This document shows, in pieces, positions 23,701 through 29,099 of a stretch of DNA of 32,137 bases. Below the pieces are notes generated by a model. That model made no database searches. It saw only the letters and a program-made list of their open reading frames with translations, and had not been told where the DNA came from. The stretch is from a virus, in IMG/VR virus record IMGVR_UViG_3300031227_000244, positions 1-32,137 of that record. One strand, 5' to 3'. The position numbers were made by a program, and so were the translations under genes. Positions within the stretch are counted from its first letter, which is position 1. The number at the start of each line of letters is the position of its first letter.

Positions 23701-24582
23701 CATCGGCACTGTCTCGCCTTCGGGCAGGACCTGATTGAACAGGTTGATCAGCAGTGCGTTCTTGGATATATCCTCAGCCTCAATCTGCCTGATCACTGGT
23801 GGCTTGCTGGATCGTTTGAGAAAACGTGGCGATTGGATCGACAGTATACCGTACTCGTGCGTAGCCTCAATCGCCTTACCTACTTGATCGCTCATCTCTG
23901 TGACAAGCCGATCACCAAGCTCGGTGTCGACAACGATGTTGGGCACCAGGAACATACGCAGCGTCTGGGCTGCCAGTCGTAGCTCAACATCAGGCCGCTT
24001 GATCATCGGCAGTAGCTTCTTGAGCAGGAACGCCGTGATGTCGATGTCGTTGCGACAGTACCCTGACAGGGCTTTCCAATCGTACTCGGACATATCCGCC
24101 GCGTGCAGTCCCTTGAACTGATTGGTGTCACCCTTTGGCGTTGGTGCCCCGTACTTCTTGGCCAAGTGTTCCAGGCTGTGGTGGTTCCTTGCGTCCATGT
24201 GGCGGGACAGATCACGGGTGTCGACGGTGTACTTAGGGGTGATACCGTACTTCTCCCGCAGAATCAACAGGTCAAAGTACAGATTATGGCCGACTACCGT
24301 GCAGCGTTCGAGGTTGGGGCCGTAATTATGCGGGTCCTGTAGCTCTTCTAGTGTATTGCTAACGGTATCTGCCCGGTGAAACCAAGGTCCCTCATTCTCA
24401 CCCAGACCCATGACCCCGAGCCCAGTAATTTCAAATTTCGCGTCGCCGACATACTGCGGGATGTCCATATGCTTCTGGCGCAGGTTGTAGTCCGCGGCAA
24501 AGTAAGATTCAAAATCTAGGACAATTGTGTCCGTAGGAAACCCCGCTGATGCAAGCACACCCTGGTATGGTTCAAGACTCAC
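20767..24582 (-). CDS. family A DNA polymerase with 3'-5' exonuclease, interrupted by two inteins
   Basis: From the GTG at 24582 (GAGG six bases upstream) the precursor has 1271 residues; after removal of both inteins it is about 690. Residue numbers below count from the longer frame starting at 24630. Exonuclease: DFES (D39, E41), VGHNLYFD (N116, D120) and YCRND (Y191, D195). Polymerase: motif A GDLKQIEAR (D426), motif B RRDFGK (R490, K494) continuing after intein 1 as CGFGMGG, and motif C VHDQ (H1239, D1240). The residue four after the motif B Lys is Leu498, the equivalent of E. coli Pol I Phe762, a Leu type often seen in environmental phages. VHDQ replaces the usual VHDE. Each intein ends in Asn followed by Cys, so splicing restores the polymerase chain. 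Confidence 0.93.
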   Translation of the reverse strand: MSLEPYQGVLASAGFPTDTIVLDFESYFAADYNLRQKHMDIPQYVGDAKFEITGLGVMGLGENEGPWFHRADTVSNTLEELQDPHNYGPNLERCTVVGHNLYFDLLILREKYGITPKYTVDTRDLSRHMDARNHHSLEHLAKKYGAPTPKGDTNQFKGLHAADMSEYDWKALSGYCRNDIDITAFLLKKLLPMIKRPDVELRLAAQTLRMFLVPNIVVDTELGDRLVTEMSDQVGKAIEATHEYGILSIQSPRFLKRSSKPPVIRQIEAEDISKNALLINLFNQVLPEGETVPMKQGKKATIPTFSKMDDGFKWLLNHPVPAVRALAEARLAIKSWPNHVKRVQRILAQARCRDGMLGIPLNYYGGHLGRWSGSGKINAQNLGARDVHPLIKDVGKMLLAPHGYLMGTGDLKQIEARKVAWLSGQTDLVDAFAAGTDIYSEFAQEHIFHEETHNPTKEEWASSPELAEQLSIRRDFGKMTILACLAAGSPVLTDSGYKAIEAITKDDLLWDGVEYVSHGGVVCRGVKACVNLQGIWITPDHEILTDQGWCLAHSLSISSPASEVCTESLLSRRLYMARGAGLSPWNAAAPVVEQYLRTATALSPGAVHVVTSVLKLNLASLNQLLQRYPQHTGNDYATGFLRSLAGVKDTNINDMAEEVSECGLCGSRIEQLFLGIWSLSLDGMTEALKSTALITMRDTGREIFGLQHDQNKCTTHVEPEKMDTEQQACVLSAGDNSHVNKRDSPYVPSDALENHLTFDILEAGPQHRYQAGHVIVANCGFGMGGRTFHTRCRQDKSLRPLFDAGIYDLPFCIKLIKLYRNRYQKIVAFWGELERAYKFVTKYKDQTTTVSHNGHELVFLNQDDTTIIVLPSDRCIFYPMARVASDGDASYTSGKVKYYVYGGKLCVAWDTRVLTDHGVVGIEDVKSYYKIWDGEQWCSHRGVIYKGEQLVMGLNGVDMTPDHRILTTEGWRNGSQAIGLTWKEVRKPNGNRRSWVNRIKIYLAGKVHMREEVRDPWSRLDQEIQVGDTWLPFMFRYGYRQNTRNGEASRLRSVEKYEGPVHASIASGVQKLWGSWYKGLRAVGMFFRDFLEGHGPLVSAGTDARAYRQRRGLPSPKLPVGNTSGAGPKSPEVPSVQYKGLIRKNRSAKTNVILPTPPRASATHVYDIVDCGPNNRFTVIDGDGIPRLVHNCENVVQASARDVFGEGLLRLEDDGFTVLFSVHDQAITLISDDDQAEARLARMHELQVMIPEWATGLPVATEGRLCDRFEK
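21010..21867 (-). other. intein 2 in DNA polymerase just before motif C
   Basis: Residues 922-1207 of the long frame, 286 residues. Block A starts at Cys922 (CVAWDTRVLTDHGVVGIEDV), block B is DMTPDHRILT with T976 and H979, and block F is VYDIVDCGPNNRFTVIDGDG. It ends with the canonical LVHN followed by extein Cys1208. It interrupts the conserved YGGKL-CENVVQ segment between motifs B and C. The intein frame between blocks B and F again shows no endonuclease similarity, because the DNA there encodes the HNH protein 21078-21665 in another phase. Confidence 0.92.
21078..21665 (-). CDS. HNH homing endonuclease nested out of frame in intein 2
   Basis: 195 residues, same strand as the polymerase, shifted by one base (+1). 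Its ATG comes immediately after intein block B and has its own SD (GAGGGGTGGAGG). Opening LLGRKFGNLTVIEDRG, zinc ligands C35/C37 and C59/C62, then HPAYAVWRSMKGRCM, YKNYGGRGIRVCGQW and LERIDNDEGYRPLNCRWATR with QEQARNRR: all hallmarks of the phage HNH family. The C-terminus is a helix-turn-helix (SIKDLSEKTGVPRPTLYYRH). The stop lies inside block F. This protein resembles textbook members more closely than the intein 1 protein does, so it may be the more recent arrival. Confidence 0.88.
   Translation of the reverse strand: MGRRRLDLLGRKFGNLTVIEDRGSTGSKSIWLVKCICGKKYEILGRDLTRKSRSGTHGCRSCSAMGIGKTHGMARHPAYAVWRSMKGRCMLPLHQAYKNYGGRGIRVCGQWACSFETFWKDMGPSYQQGLTLERIDNDEGYRPLNCRWATRQEQARNRRKSLPFSIKDLSEKTGVPRPTLYYRHHHGLPLHTSTI
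22249..23133 (-). other. intein 1 in DNA polymerase motif B (O-helix)
   Basis: Residues 500-794 of the long frame, 295 residues. Block A starts at Cys500 (CLAAGSPVLTDSGYKAIEAI). Block B is WITPDHEILT with T554 and H557. Block F is FDILEAGPQHRYQAGHVIVA, the terminal residue is Asn794, and the first downstream extein residue is Cys795. The residue before Asn is Ala instead of His, as in some phage inteins. The insertion splits the O-helix between Lys494 and the Tyr766-equivalent Phe797, so the unspliced enzyme should be inactive. The intein frame between blocks B and F (about residues 566-768) has no endonuclease similarity; it is the out-of-frame reading of the HNH gene at 22250-22999. Confidence 0.9.
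22250..22999 (-). CDS. HNH homing endonuclease nested out of frame in intein 1
   Basis: 249 residues, read on the same strand as the polymerase but two bases out of phase (+2). An AGGGGGG stretch lies about eight bases before the ATG; an internal ATG at 22978 is a second choice. Residues 1-30 overlap intein block B. The conserved part begins IGSVYGEFTVTAV (34-46). Zinc ligands follow in ECRCSCG (C59, C61, C63) and RCNVC (C82, C85), then YGGRGVRVWPVW (127-138), and LEIDRVNNDAGYRPGNLRFA (160-179) with RSEQMHNT, the HNH core of this phage family. A C-terminal four-Cys element (C202, C205, C219, C223) follows. The stop TAA falls within the last intein codons. It should cut an intein-less polymerase gene. 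Confidence 0.85.
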   Translation of the reverse strand: MCKSTGHMDNTRSRDPNRPRVVPGAQPKHQQPSIGSVYGEFTVTAVVYGPRGGIKSVECRCSCGRTVSPHRDSLIAGSSTRCNVCAKIKSGVSQSIAPEIPAAHRKRLRNRISAIISRCERHKHKRYGGRGVRVWPVWVTDRAAFLRYLVTIPGWDDRSLEIDRVNNDAGYRPGNLRFATRSEQMHNTCRTRKDGHGTTSVCLECGGQFTRKQAGQSLCSKRCAGKSSHVRYLGSRSPAPVSSGTCDRS

Positions 24583-25081
24583 TCGGCACCTCGATCCAGA
24601 GCCCCATCCTGATATCGCCCTCCACGACACACCGCGTGAGGATTTGCTGTAAGTGTAGCTTGTTGCCCCGATCGTCTGTCATGGCAAGCATACCCCGGAT
24701 CTCATCCATGTAGCACCTGATATGCTCCTCATTCTCATCGCCGGTCAAGACCAGCCTCCAATACAATTGGATCAGCCATGATAGCCGGGTATACAGGCAA
24801 GCGAGTGCTGGCAGTCGGCCAGCCCCCCTGTCTCCGGCTAGGTTAGGACCCGTGGCTCGATACGGCAGCCTGAGCTGATCGCATATGCCGCCCGGCTTGA
24901 CTGCGTTCTTGAACTTGACAAGCATCTCTTGCCACCCCGGCACGTACGTGACGCGGGACAGGTCATCAAGCAGGGCGCGGATATCAGCACCAAGCTGATC
25001 GTTCCGCTGCTTCTCCGTGGCCCCGGGGAACAAGGGTGCCCTAGGCATTGGTGGTATGGCGGGCGGCGGCGGTATATACAT
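24572..25081 (-). CDS. hypothetical protein upstream of DNA polymerase
   Basis: 169 residues from the ATG at 25081 (AAGGGG upstream); a GTG at 25087 is possible. The N-terminus is Pro-rich (MYIPPPPAIPPMPRAPLFPG) and probably disordered. The rest is helical, with a Trp/Tyr/Leu-rich stretch (ALACLYTRLSWLIQLYWRLV) that could be a buried helix or a membrane-associated one. Its end overlaps the polymerase start by 11 bases, so the two are coupled. A role as a polymerase partner is a guess from position. Confidence 0.5.
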   Translation of the reverse strand: MYIPPPPAIPPMPRAPLFPGATEKQRNDQLGADIRALLDDLSRVTYVPGWQEMLVKFKNAVKPGGICDQLRLPYRATGPNLAGDRGAGRLPALACLYTRLSWLIQLYWRLVLTGDENEEHIRCYMDEIRGMLAMTDDRGNKLHLQQILTRCVVEGDIRMGLWIEVPSES

Positions 25082-25083
25082 GG

Positions 25084-25785
25084 TCACGACCCCTTAACGA
25101 AACGGCTCTTGTGGTATTTTTCGCCAACGCCACACGGCATGATATGGTGGTGTGGCATCCCGTCGATCACCACAGCTGCTGATAGGATTGGTCGGGATCT
25201 CATATGTTTTCCGTAAGAAAATTGATAGGCGTCAACGTCGATGCCGCAGCCGACATCCATACCGAACGTACGTTGCCTTGGGTTCGCACGCCACTTGACG
25301 CCGCTCTGGCTATGGCAGTGTCCCATACAAACTGACATCAGGAGATCCTTCATAGCGTTGAACGCGGGGTACATACCTGATCGACCAGTGCCATGGAAGT
25401 AGTACACATCATCAAGGATTACCTCATCCACCCACGTCCACGTCTTTGTCTTCCACACCTCGTTGTAGTCACGGATGTACCTGGATGGGATGTTCACGGA
25501 CTCTGCAAGCCTGATGACGCGGGCGTCGTGGTTACCGCACGTGACCCATGCGTTGGGGAATGCTTTGTACCACCGCTTGATCTTCTGCTTGGCCAGTAGG
25601 TACTCATCTGTTGGGCCCGCGCACTGCGGGTTGGCCGCGTGGAAGCTGACGGCCTGATGATCCACGACGTCGCCGATCAGGACCGTAGTATCCGTCTTGT
25701 ATTTCTTGCGCAGATCCTTACAGAAGGCCATATAGCCCGGATGTGCCGCTGGCTCGTGTATATCACCAATTACCAGAACGTTCAT
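25084..25785 (-). CDS. calcineurin-like metallophosphoesterase
   Basis: 233 residues with the full two-metal phosphoesterase signature: GDIHE (residues 7-11), LIGDVVDH (about 36-43), CGNHD (about 83-87), and the late His motifs MGHCHS and HHHIM. Such enzymes in phages act on nucleotides, nucleic-acid ends or phosphoproteins. The small size and absence of a capping domain point to a simple phosphatase or nuclease. The start overlaps the stop of the LigA-like gene (ATGA), with GGGGGG upstream. Confidence 0.82.
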   Translation of the reverse strand: MNVLVIGDIHEPAAHPGYMAFCKDLRKKYKTDTTVLIGDVVDHQAVSFHAANPQCAGPTDEYLLAKQKIKRWYKAFPNAWVTCGNHDARVIRLAESVNIPSRYIRDYNEVWKTKTWTWVDEVILDDVYYFHGTGRSGMYPAFNAMKDLLMSVCMGHCHSQSGVKWRANPRQRTFGMDVGCGIDVDAYQFSYGKHMRSRPILSAAVVIDGMPHHHIMPCGVGEKYHKSRFVKGS

Positions 25786-26069
25786 CTCTTCCCCCCCATA
25801 TATGCATTAAGTATCGTATGTGCCACTACAGTTTCCTCAGGAGTCGGCTCATCCTTGGCCCATGCGGGATACTGGGAACTACTATCGCCCCAGATTTTCT
25901 GGGTGGGGGACATTGCTAGGGTATCGCCCGGGTTGGCTGCCTCAATCTCCTGCACGGCATGAACCAGCTTGTCGTAGCTAGTGTCCCCCATGCATGGGTT
26001 AGCCGCGACGTAATACCGATAGCAGCACTTGATCATATATCGAACAGTTCGGACGTAGTCGCTGGTCAT
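25782..26069 (-). CDS. stand-alone LigA domain Ia-like protein
   Basis: 95 residues. The sequence CCYRYYVAANPCMGDTSYDK, then LVHAVQEIEAANPGD and MSPTQKIWGDSSSQYPAW, follows the N-terminal domain Ia of bacterial NAD+-dependent DNA ligase (YYxxxxPxxSDxEYDxLxxELxxLE, then DSPTQ). In LigA this domain binds the NMN half of NAD+. The adenylation, OB and zinc domains are all absent, and no ligase gene is visible nearby. It may supply or modulate host LigA, or serve another NAD-related task. Its ATG overlaps the HAD gene stop, with GGAGGGG upstream. Confidence 0.75.
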   Translation of the reverse strand: MTSDYVRTVRYMIKCCYRYYVAANPCMGDTSYDKLVHAVQEIEAANPGDTLAMSPTQKIWGDSSSQYPAWAKDEPTPEETVVAHTILNAYMGGKR

Positions 26070-26641
26070 GCTATGTCCCCTCCTAGTATCCCGGCATATA
26101 TCTCCAATCGCTGAGCTACAGCTGTTGCAGTATCCATGGCTAGCTCATAGTCATCATTCCACCACCTCGGAACGAGGATAGCCCTACCCCCTACCGCCCG
26201 CCACTGGTCCACGTTGTCCGACGAGTCGTCTATCAGCACGGAGTCCGGTGTCCTGGCCAGTGTCTCCTTGGGGGCTGTGGTGATGATAAGGCCCTTGGCC
26301 AGTTCGGGTATGTTCTTCTGTACCCACGCCACCTTACCGCTGGCTGACATGGGGTTAGGCATCGGCGTAGTGAGTAGACGAATGTTACTCATACCGACTG
26401 CATTAGCTACACTGGAAAGGATAGCCTTGCCGTCATGCATCCATGGGAGGCCAGCCCACAGGTCGAGGTCGCATAGTGCATTGATCTCTGCAAATGGCTT
26501 GCCGATTTCATTGTGCCAGTGCCACCCTTTGCGGCCCTTGGCATACGGCCAGGTCGCATAGTCGTGCTCAATACCCAGTCGCTTATGCACACCGGTGTCC
26601 CAGGCTGCAAGGACACCATCCAAATCTAGGAAGGCTATCAT
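26066..26641 (-). CDS. HAD-family 5'(3')-deoxyribonucleotidase-like protein
   Basis: 191 residues. HAD motif I is FLDLDGVLAAWD (Asp6 and Asp8), motif II is the Thr of RLLTTPMP, motif III is a Lys in SGKVAWVQKN, and motif IV is SVLIDDSSDNVDQWRAVGG. This order and spacing match small nucleotidases of the NT5C type that dephosphorylate dNMPs. It probably adjusts nucleotide pools during infection. GGGG stands before the ATG. Confidence 0.78.
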   Translation of the reverse strand: MIAFLDLDGVLAAWDTGVHKRLGIEHDYATWPYAKGRKGWHWHNEIGKPFAEINALCDLDLWAGLPWMHDGKAILSSVANAVGMSNIRLLTTPMPNPMSASGKVAWVQKNIPELAKGLIITTAPKETLARTPDSVLIDDSSDNVDQWRAVGGRAILVPRWWNDDYELAMDTATAVAQRLEIYAGILGGDIA

Positions 26642-26653
26642 GTCTCGTTCCCC

Positions 26654-26788
26654 TTACATAAACAGTATTGCTTGCACCGCGGCCAACAACAGACTCGCTA
26701 CCCCCGTCCGCATGTCACCCGCGTGCAGGTCTATGAGCCCCAACACTACGAACGAGGCCACCATGGTGCATAGGACTACTCGTCGCAT
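26654..26788 (-). CDS. small two-span membrane protein
   Basis: A 44-residue frame. The sequence begins MRRVVLCTMVASFVVLGLID and, after a short polar turn (LHAGDMRTG), continues with a second hydrophobic stretch ending AAVQAILFM. Two short membrane helices are likely. GAGG lies about seven bases before the ATG, which overlaps the end of the diphosphohydrolase gene. Function unknown. Confidence 0.55.
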   Translation of the reverse strand: MRRVVLCTMVASFVVLGLIDLHAGDMRTGVASLLLAAVQAILFM

Positions 26789-27132
26789 CTCTTCACCTCA
26801 CCACGCGCGACCAACTTCTCAAGGAGCAGGCCCTGCGCGTTGAACAGCACAGCACAGATACACTCCTCCTCATCTGCGTACTCAGCCAAGTGGCCTTGCC
26901 CCCGATGGTGCAGCCAGGTGTCCAGTGTATGGCGAAGTAGACTCTTGACGTACACCACTACGTTAATTCCGCACTGCCAATTATCGCTGTCCCGCATCTT
27001 CCCGTCGGCCTGTTTACGATGCTTGTGCAGGTACTGAGCGTACCGCCGCACCACTGCCGGGTGGTAGAAGCCTTCGACATCGAGCTTATCATCATCATCA
27101 TCACGTGTAGCCCCGGATTCAAATGTTCTCAT
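26776..27132 (-). CDS. dATP/dGTP diphosphohydrolase-type protein
   Basis: 118 residues. The pattern GATRDDDDDKLDVEGFYHPA, then YLHKHRKQADGKMRDSDNWQ, GINVVVYVKSLLRHTLDTWL and a closing helix (EEECICAVLFNAQGLLLEKL) matches the phage family annotated as dATP/dGTP diphosphohydrolase N-terminal domain (DUF5664). Conserved His, Asp and Glu in the helices probably bind Mg2+. Related enzymes remove purine dNTPs, sometimes in phages with altered purines, but no PurZ-like gene is visible here. GGAAGGGG precedes the ATG, and the TAG lies past the start of the two-span membrane gene. Confidence 0.72.
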   Translation of the reverse strand: MRTFESGATRDDDDDKLDVEGFYHPAVVRRYAQYLHKHRKQADGKMRDSDNWQCGINVVVYVKSLLRHTLDTWLHHRGQGHLAEYADEEECICAVLFNAQGLLLEKLVARGEVKRCDE

Positions 27133-27178
27133 GTTGTGCCCCTTCCAAATAGATAGCCGCGTTGATTAAAACGCCCAT
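27119..27178 (-). CDS. possible 19-aa micropeptide
   Basis: A short frame (MGVLINAAIYLEGAQHENI) with AAGGA five bases before its ATG overlaps the next start by 14 bases. The coding-like frame extends upstream without a standard start. It could be a translational coupler or chance. Confidence 0.22.
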   Translation of the reverse strand: MGVLINAAIYLEGAQHENI

Positions 27179-27213
27179 ATTATCCTTCGCATGGCCAATT
27201 CCACACTCCTCAT

Positions 27214-27645
27214 TCAGAAAATTATGTCATTGTTGTCAATCACTGGCCCGGGGATTCCGGGCAGTCCCAGTGGTTTCATGGTTGATAGATCCGGAAGACC
27301 GTACTGTCTGGTTGGGTCTCGTTTCAGCGATGGCAACAGGCGACGTATCCGGGTTAGTGAGCATCGCACCGTACGCACGGTGATTCCGAGAAACTTCGCT
27401 ATCTCCCCCATGCTCCAGGCTGGATAATTGGTGTAAATGTCGCAGTCTCGCAGAGAAACGCCCTCTATAAGACGCTTGGGGTTAATCCGGCACCACTTCC
27501 AGCGTGGCTCACCGCACCCGCTGCTCTCTCTGCCAACAGCGACAGCGTCGCACTCTTCCTGGGTGATACGCCCATCGCGAACGCACTGATCCAGAAAAGC
27601 CTGTGCTAGTCTATCGGCTGCTTTGTCTTCGTCGGCTACTGACAT
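27214..27645 (-). CDS. helix-turn-helix DNA-binding protein
   Basis: 143 residues from the ATG at 27645 (AAGGA upstream); a longer start at 27762 runs into the gene above. After an acidic-to-neutral N-part with three Cys (residues 20-55), the core is a helix-turn-helix WSMGEIAKFLGITVRTVRCS followed by LTRIRRLLPSLKRDP, similar to sigma region 4 or sigma-like response regulators. The basic second helix would contact DNA. It may regulate phage or host promoters, possibly those with the GGC-N6-GCC palindromes further up the operon; that link is speculative. Confidence 0.6.
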   Translation of the reverse strand: MSVADEDKAADRLAQAFLDQCVRDGRITQEECDAVAVGRESSGCGEPRWKWCRINPKRLIEGVSLRDCDIYTNYPAWSMGEIAKFLGITVRTVRCSLTRIRRLLPSLKRDPTRQYGLPDLSTMKPLGLPGIPGPVIDNNDIIF

Positions 27646-27664
27646 AGTATAATGTCCTTCCCTA

Positions 27665-27910
27665 TTACGCCGCGCTCGTCGTTCCGGGTACGGGTGGGAT
27701 AGGTGGCAACCCGGCCACTTCCCGCTTGGTTCTGTCATCCCATTCGCTAGGGTGCCGGGCAATCTGACGCTTGATGTGGCTCAGGATTTGCTCCTGTATA
27801 CGATTGCCGATTTCGTATGCGCGCGATAGTCCGTGCGTGGCGATTAGAGTGGTGCTCATTGTCGTGGCTACCCTGTAAATAGGTAGCTCATTTGCTGCTA
27901 TTCCCGCCAT
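27665..27910 (-). CDS. hypothetical protein
   Basis: 81 residues from the ATG at 27910, which overlaps the radical SAM stop (TGATG) and has GGAGGG upstream; the longer frame to 27958 lies within the radical SAM gene. The body is helical and basic (IGNRIQEQILSHIKRQIARH) and the end is Pro-rich (GLPPIPPVPGTTSAA). Not recognised. Confidence 0.5.
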   Translation of the reverse strand: MAGIAANELPIYRVATTMSTTLIATHGLSRAYEIGNRIQEQILSHIKRQIARHPSEWDDRTKREVAGLPPIPPVPGTTSAA

Positions 27911-28452
27911 CACTCGCCCTCCAGTAGATACAGATCTTCGCCTCCTGGGAGTGGACACATGCCGTCCGGGTCAAATTCAACATGTTCCACACTGTTCCAC
28001 ACTTTTAGCCGTACGCGAGGGAGCTTATGCCTAGGTACGCTCTTATTGACTGTCAGCCGGTTATGCAAACGAGTCCCATATTTGGCTATCTCCTTCTCTA
28101 TAGCTTTCAGTGCCAGCCTGTCTTTCGGGGTAAACGGGTGGTGGATAGTATACGTAACCCCGGCTAGTCTGTGTATTGGTAGAGTCGTATGGTGGGGCCA
28201 TGTGGCCGTGTATAGGTACACAGGCCTGCCACGCCTAGACAATGACTCAATCGCACAGCGGGTCTGCTCAACGGTGCCCCAGTCGTTTAGCGGCTCCCCA
28301 CCAGTTATTACGTAGGCATCATACACATCGGGGATGTAGGACAGTCCCCTCATAGTCGAACATGATTGTATCGCCGGGTTCTTGGGTGTATTGCAACAGT
28401 AGCTGCACCCCCGGTCACACTTGGTTGTCACCATTATTCGTGCTGTTCTCAT
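27910..28452 (-). CDS. radical SAM family protein
   Basis: 180 residues. The [4Fe-4S] motif is CDRGCSYC (Cx3Cx2C, residues 12-19), the SAM-binding Gly motif is VITGGEPLND (about 48-57), and later strands (YTIHHPFTP and RLHNRLTVN) complete a short TIM-barrel. At 180 residues it is near the size of compact radical SAM enzymes such as QueE or NrdG. No NrdD or queuosine-pathway partner is visible, so its substrate is unknown; base modification or a nucleotide reaction is possible. AAGGGG precedes the ATG. Confidence 0.78.
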   Translation of the reverse strand: MRTARIMVTTKCDRGCSYCCNTPKNPAIQSCSTMRGLSYIPDVYDAYVITGGEPLNDWGTVEQTRCAIESLSRRGRPVYLYTATWPHHTTLPIHRLAGVTYTIHHPFTPKDRLALKAIEKEIAKYGTRLHNRLTVNKSVPRHKLPRVRLKVWNSVEHVEFDPDGMCPLPGGEDLYLLEGE

Positions 28453-28484
28453 CAGTATCCCCTTACTCTATACCGCGATTACTA

Positions 28485-28515
28485 GCAGGCACCCTGAAGG
28501 AGGTTAGGTGCCCGC
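28485..28515 (-). terminator. hairpin below the amber-interrupted gene
   Basis: GCAGGCACC pairs with GGTGCCCGC (eight pairs, one mismatch) around a 13-base loop. No T-run follows leftward, so it may be a weak terminator, a processing site or neither. Confidence 0.3.
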
Positions 28516-28526
28516 CGGTAGACGCG

Positions 28527-28760
28527 CTATCTTTCTACGATTTGATCGAGGTTGTTCAGCTTGAAGCCGAGACTCGGGTTGACCCTTGTACACCTGGTCA
28601 TAGTACCGCTCGGGTTAATAACTAGGATGGTGCCCCGGTCAACTTTCTTTCCGTGGTCATCAACCACGACCAGATATACATAATTATCTTCCTGCACCAG
28701 CTACAGTCGTACTACTGCTTCCACTGACTTGTTTTCTTGATACACTTCTACTTTTGACAT
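28527..28760 (-). pseudogene. small gene with an in-frame amber codon (TAG at 28701-28703)
   Basis: The stretch 28453-28782 otherwise appears empty. A frame begins at an ATG with AGGAG, MSKVEVYQENKSVEAVVRL (19 codons), meets TAG, then continues in the same frame for 57 more codons (LVQEDNYVYLVVVDDHGKKV and onward to LNNLDQIVER) to a second TAG. The continuation has normal beta-rich protein character. A CAG-to-TAG mutation of codon 20 explains it best. Readthrough by a suppressor or programmed leakage is an alternative, because TAG is followed by C. TAG is used as an ordinary stop elsewhere in this operon, so a code change is unlikely. Confidence 0.6.
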
Positions 28761-28782
28761 GTCTTTGCTCCTGTAAAAAATA

Positions 28783-29013
28783 CTATTCTTGTTCAGGTGC
28801 CGGCGTGTCGTCAATATCCATCCACCCGGCTACACTGCCAACGAACGGTAGGGCAATGCCGACACCCCGAATGACCTCTGCCTTGTAAGGCTCCGCGAAG
28901 TCACACTGCGTAAGTTTGTAGATGTTCAGGCCCCACCCCGCCGTCAGGATCAGCCCGCCTACGATCACGGCCAGCACGAGAAGTCCAACCAATACAAAAC
29001 CTTTTCTTTCCAC
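28783..29013 (-). CDS. small membrane protein
   Basis: 76 residues, starting with GTG preceded by AAGGGG. Residues 5-27 form a strong transmembrane helix (GFVLVGLLVLAVIVGGLILT). A second, weaker hydrophobic stretch (VGIALPFVGSVAG) lies near the C-terminus, which ends acidic (DIDDTPAPEQE). It is the first gene after the palindrome-containing promoter at 29034-29085. Function unknown. Confidence 0.6.
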   Translation of the reverse strand: MERKGFVLVGLLVLAVIVGGLILTAGWGLNIYKLTQCDFAEPYKAEVIRGVGIALPFVGSVAGWMDIDDTPAPEQE

Positions 29014-29033
29014 AGCTATCCCCTTTCTCTAGT

Positions 29034-29085
29034 GTGGCATAATTGCCACTGGTTAAAGTATACCATATCCCAAGCAGGAATGCAA
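29034..29085 (-). promoter_or_regulatory. sigma-70-type promoter with palindromic operator at the start site
   Basis: On the leftward strand: -35 TTGCAT (29080-29085), a 17-base spacer, -10 TATACT (29057-29062). The perfect palindrome GTGGCA-N4-TGCCAC (29034-29049) covers the expected transcription start. The core GGC-N6-GCC and its distance from the -10 match those of the promoter at 30765-30815, so one repressor may control both. Confidence 0.75.
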
Positions 29086-29099
29086 GGGAAATCTCAAAA

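Noticed and set aside
20767-24582. Idea that the phage uses a changed genetic code (amber read as an amino acid)
   Set aside because: TAG serves as an ordinary stop in several well-placed genes here (for example those ending at 17403, 26776 and 30278), and most large genes contain no internal TAG.
26776-27132. Full diaminopurine (Z-genome) pathway
   Set aside because: Only a diphosphohydrolase-type gene and an HD protein of unclear family are present; no PurZ-like adenylosuccinate synthetase is visible, so the claim is not supported from this window.
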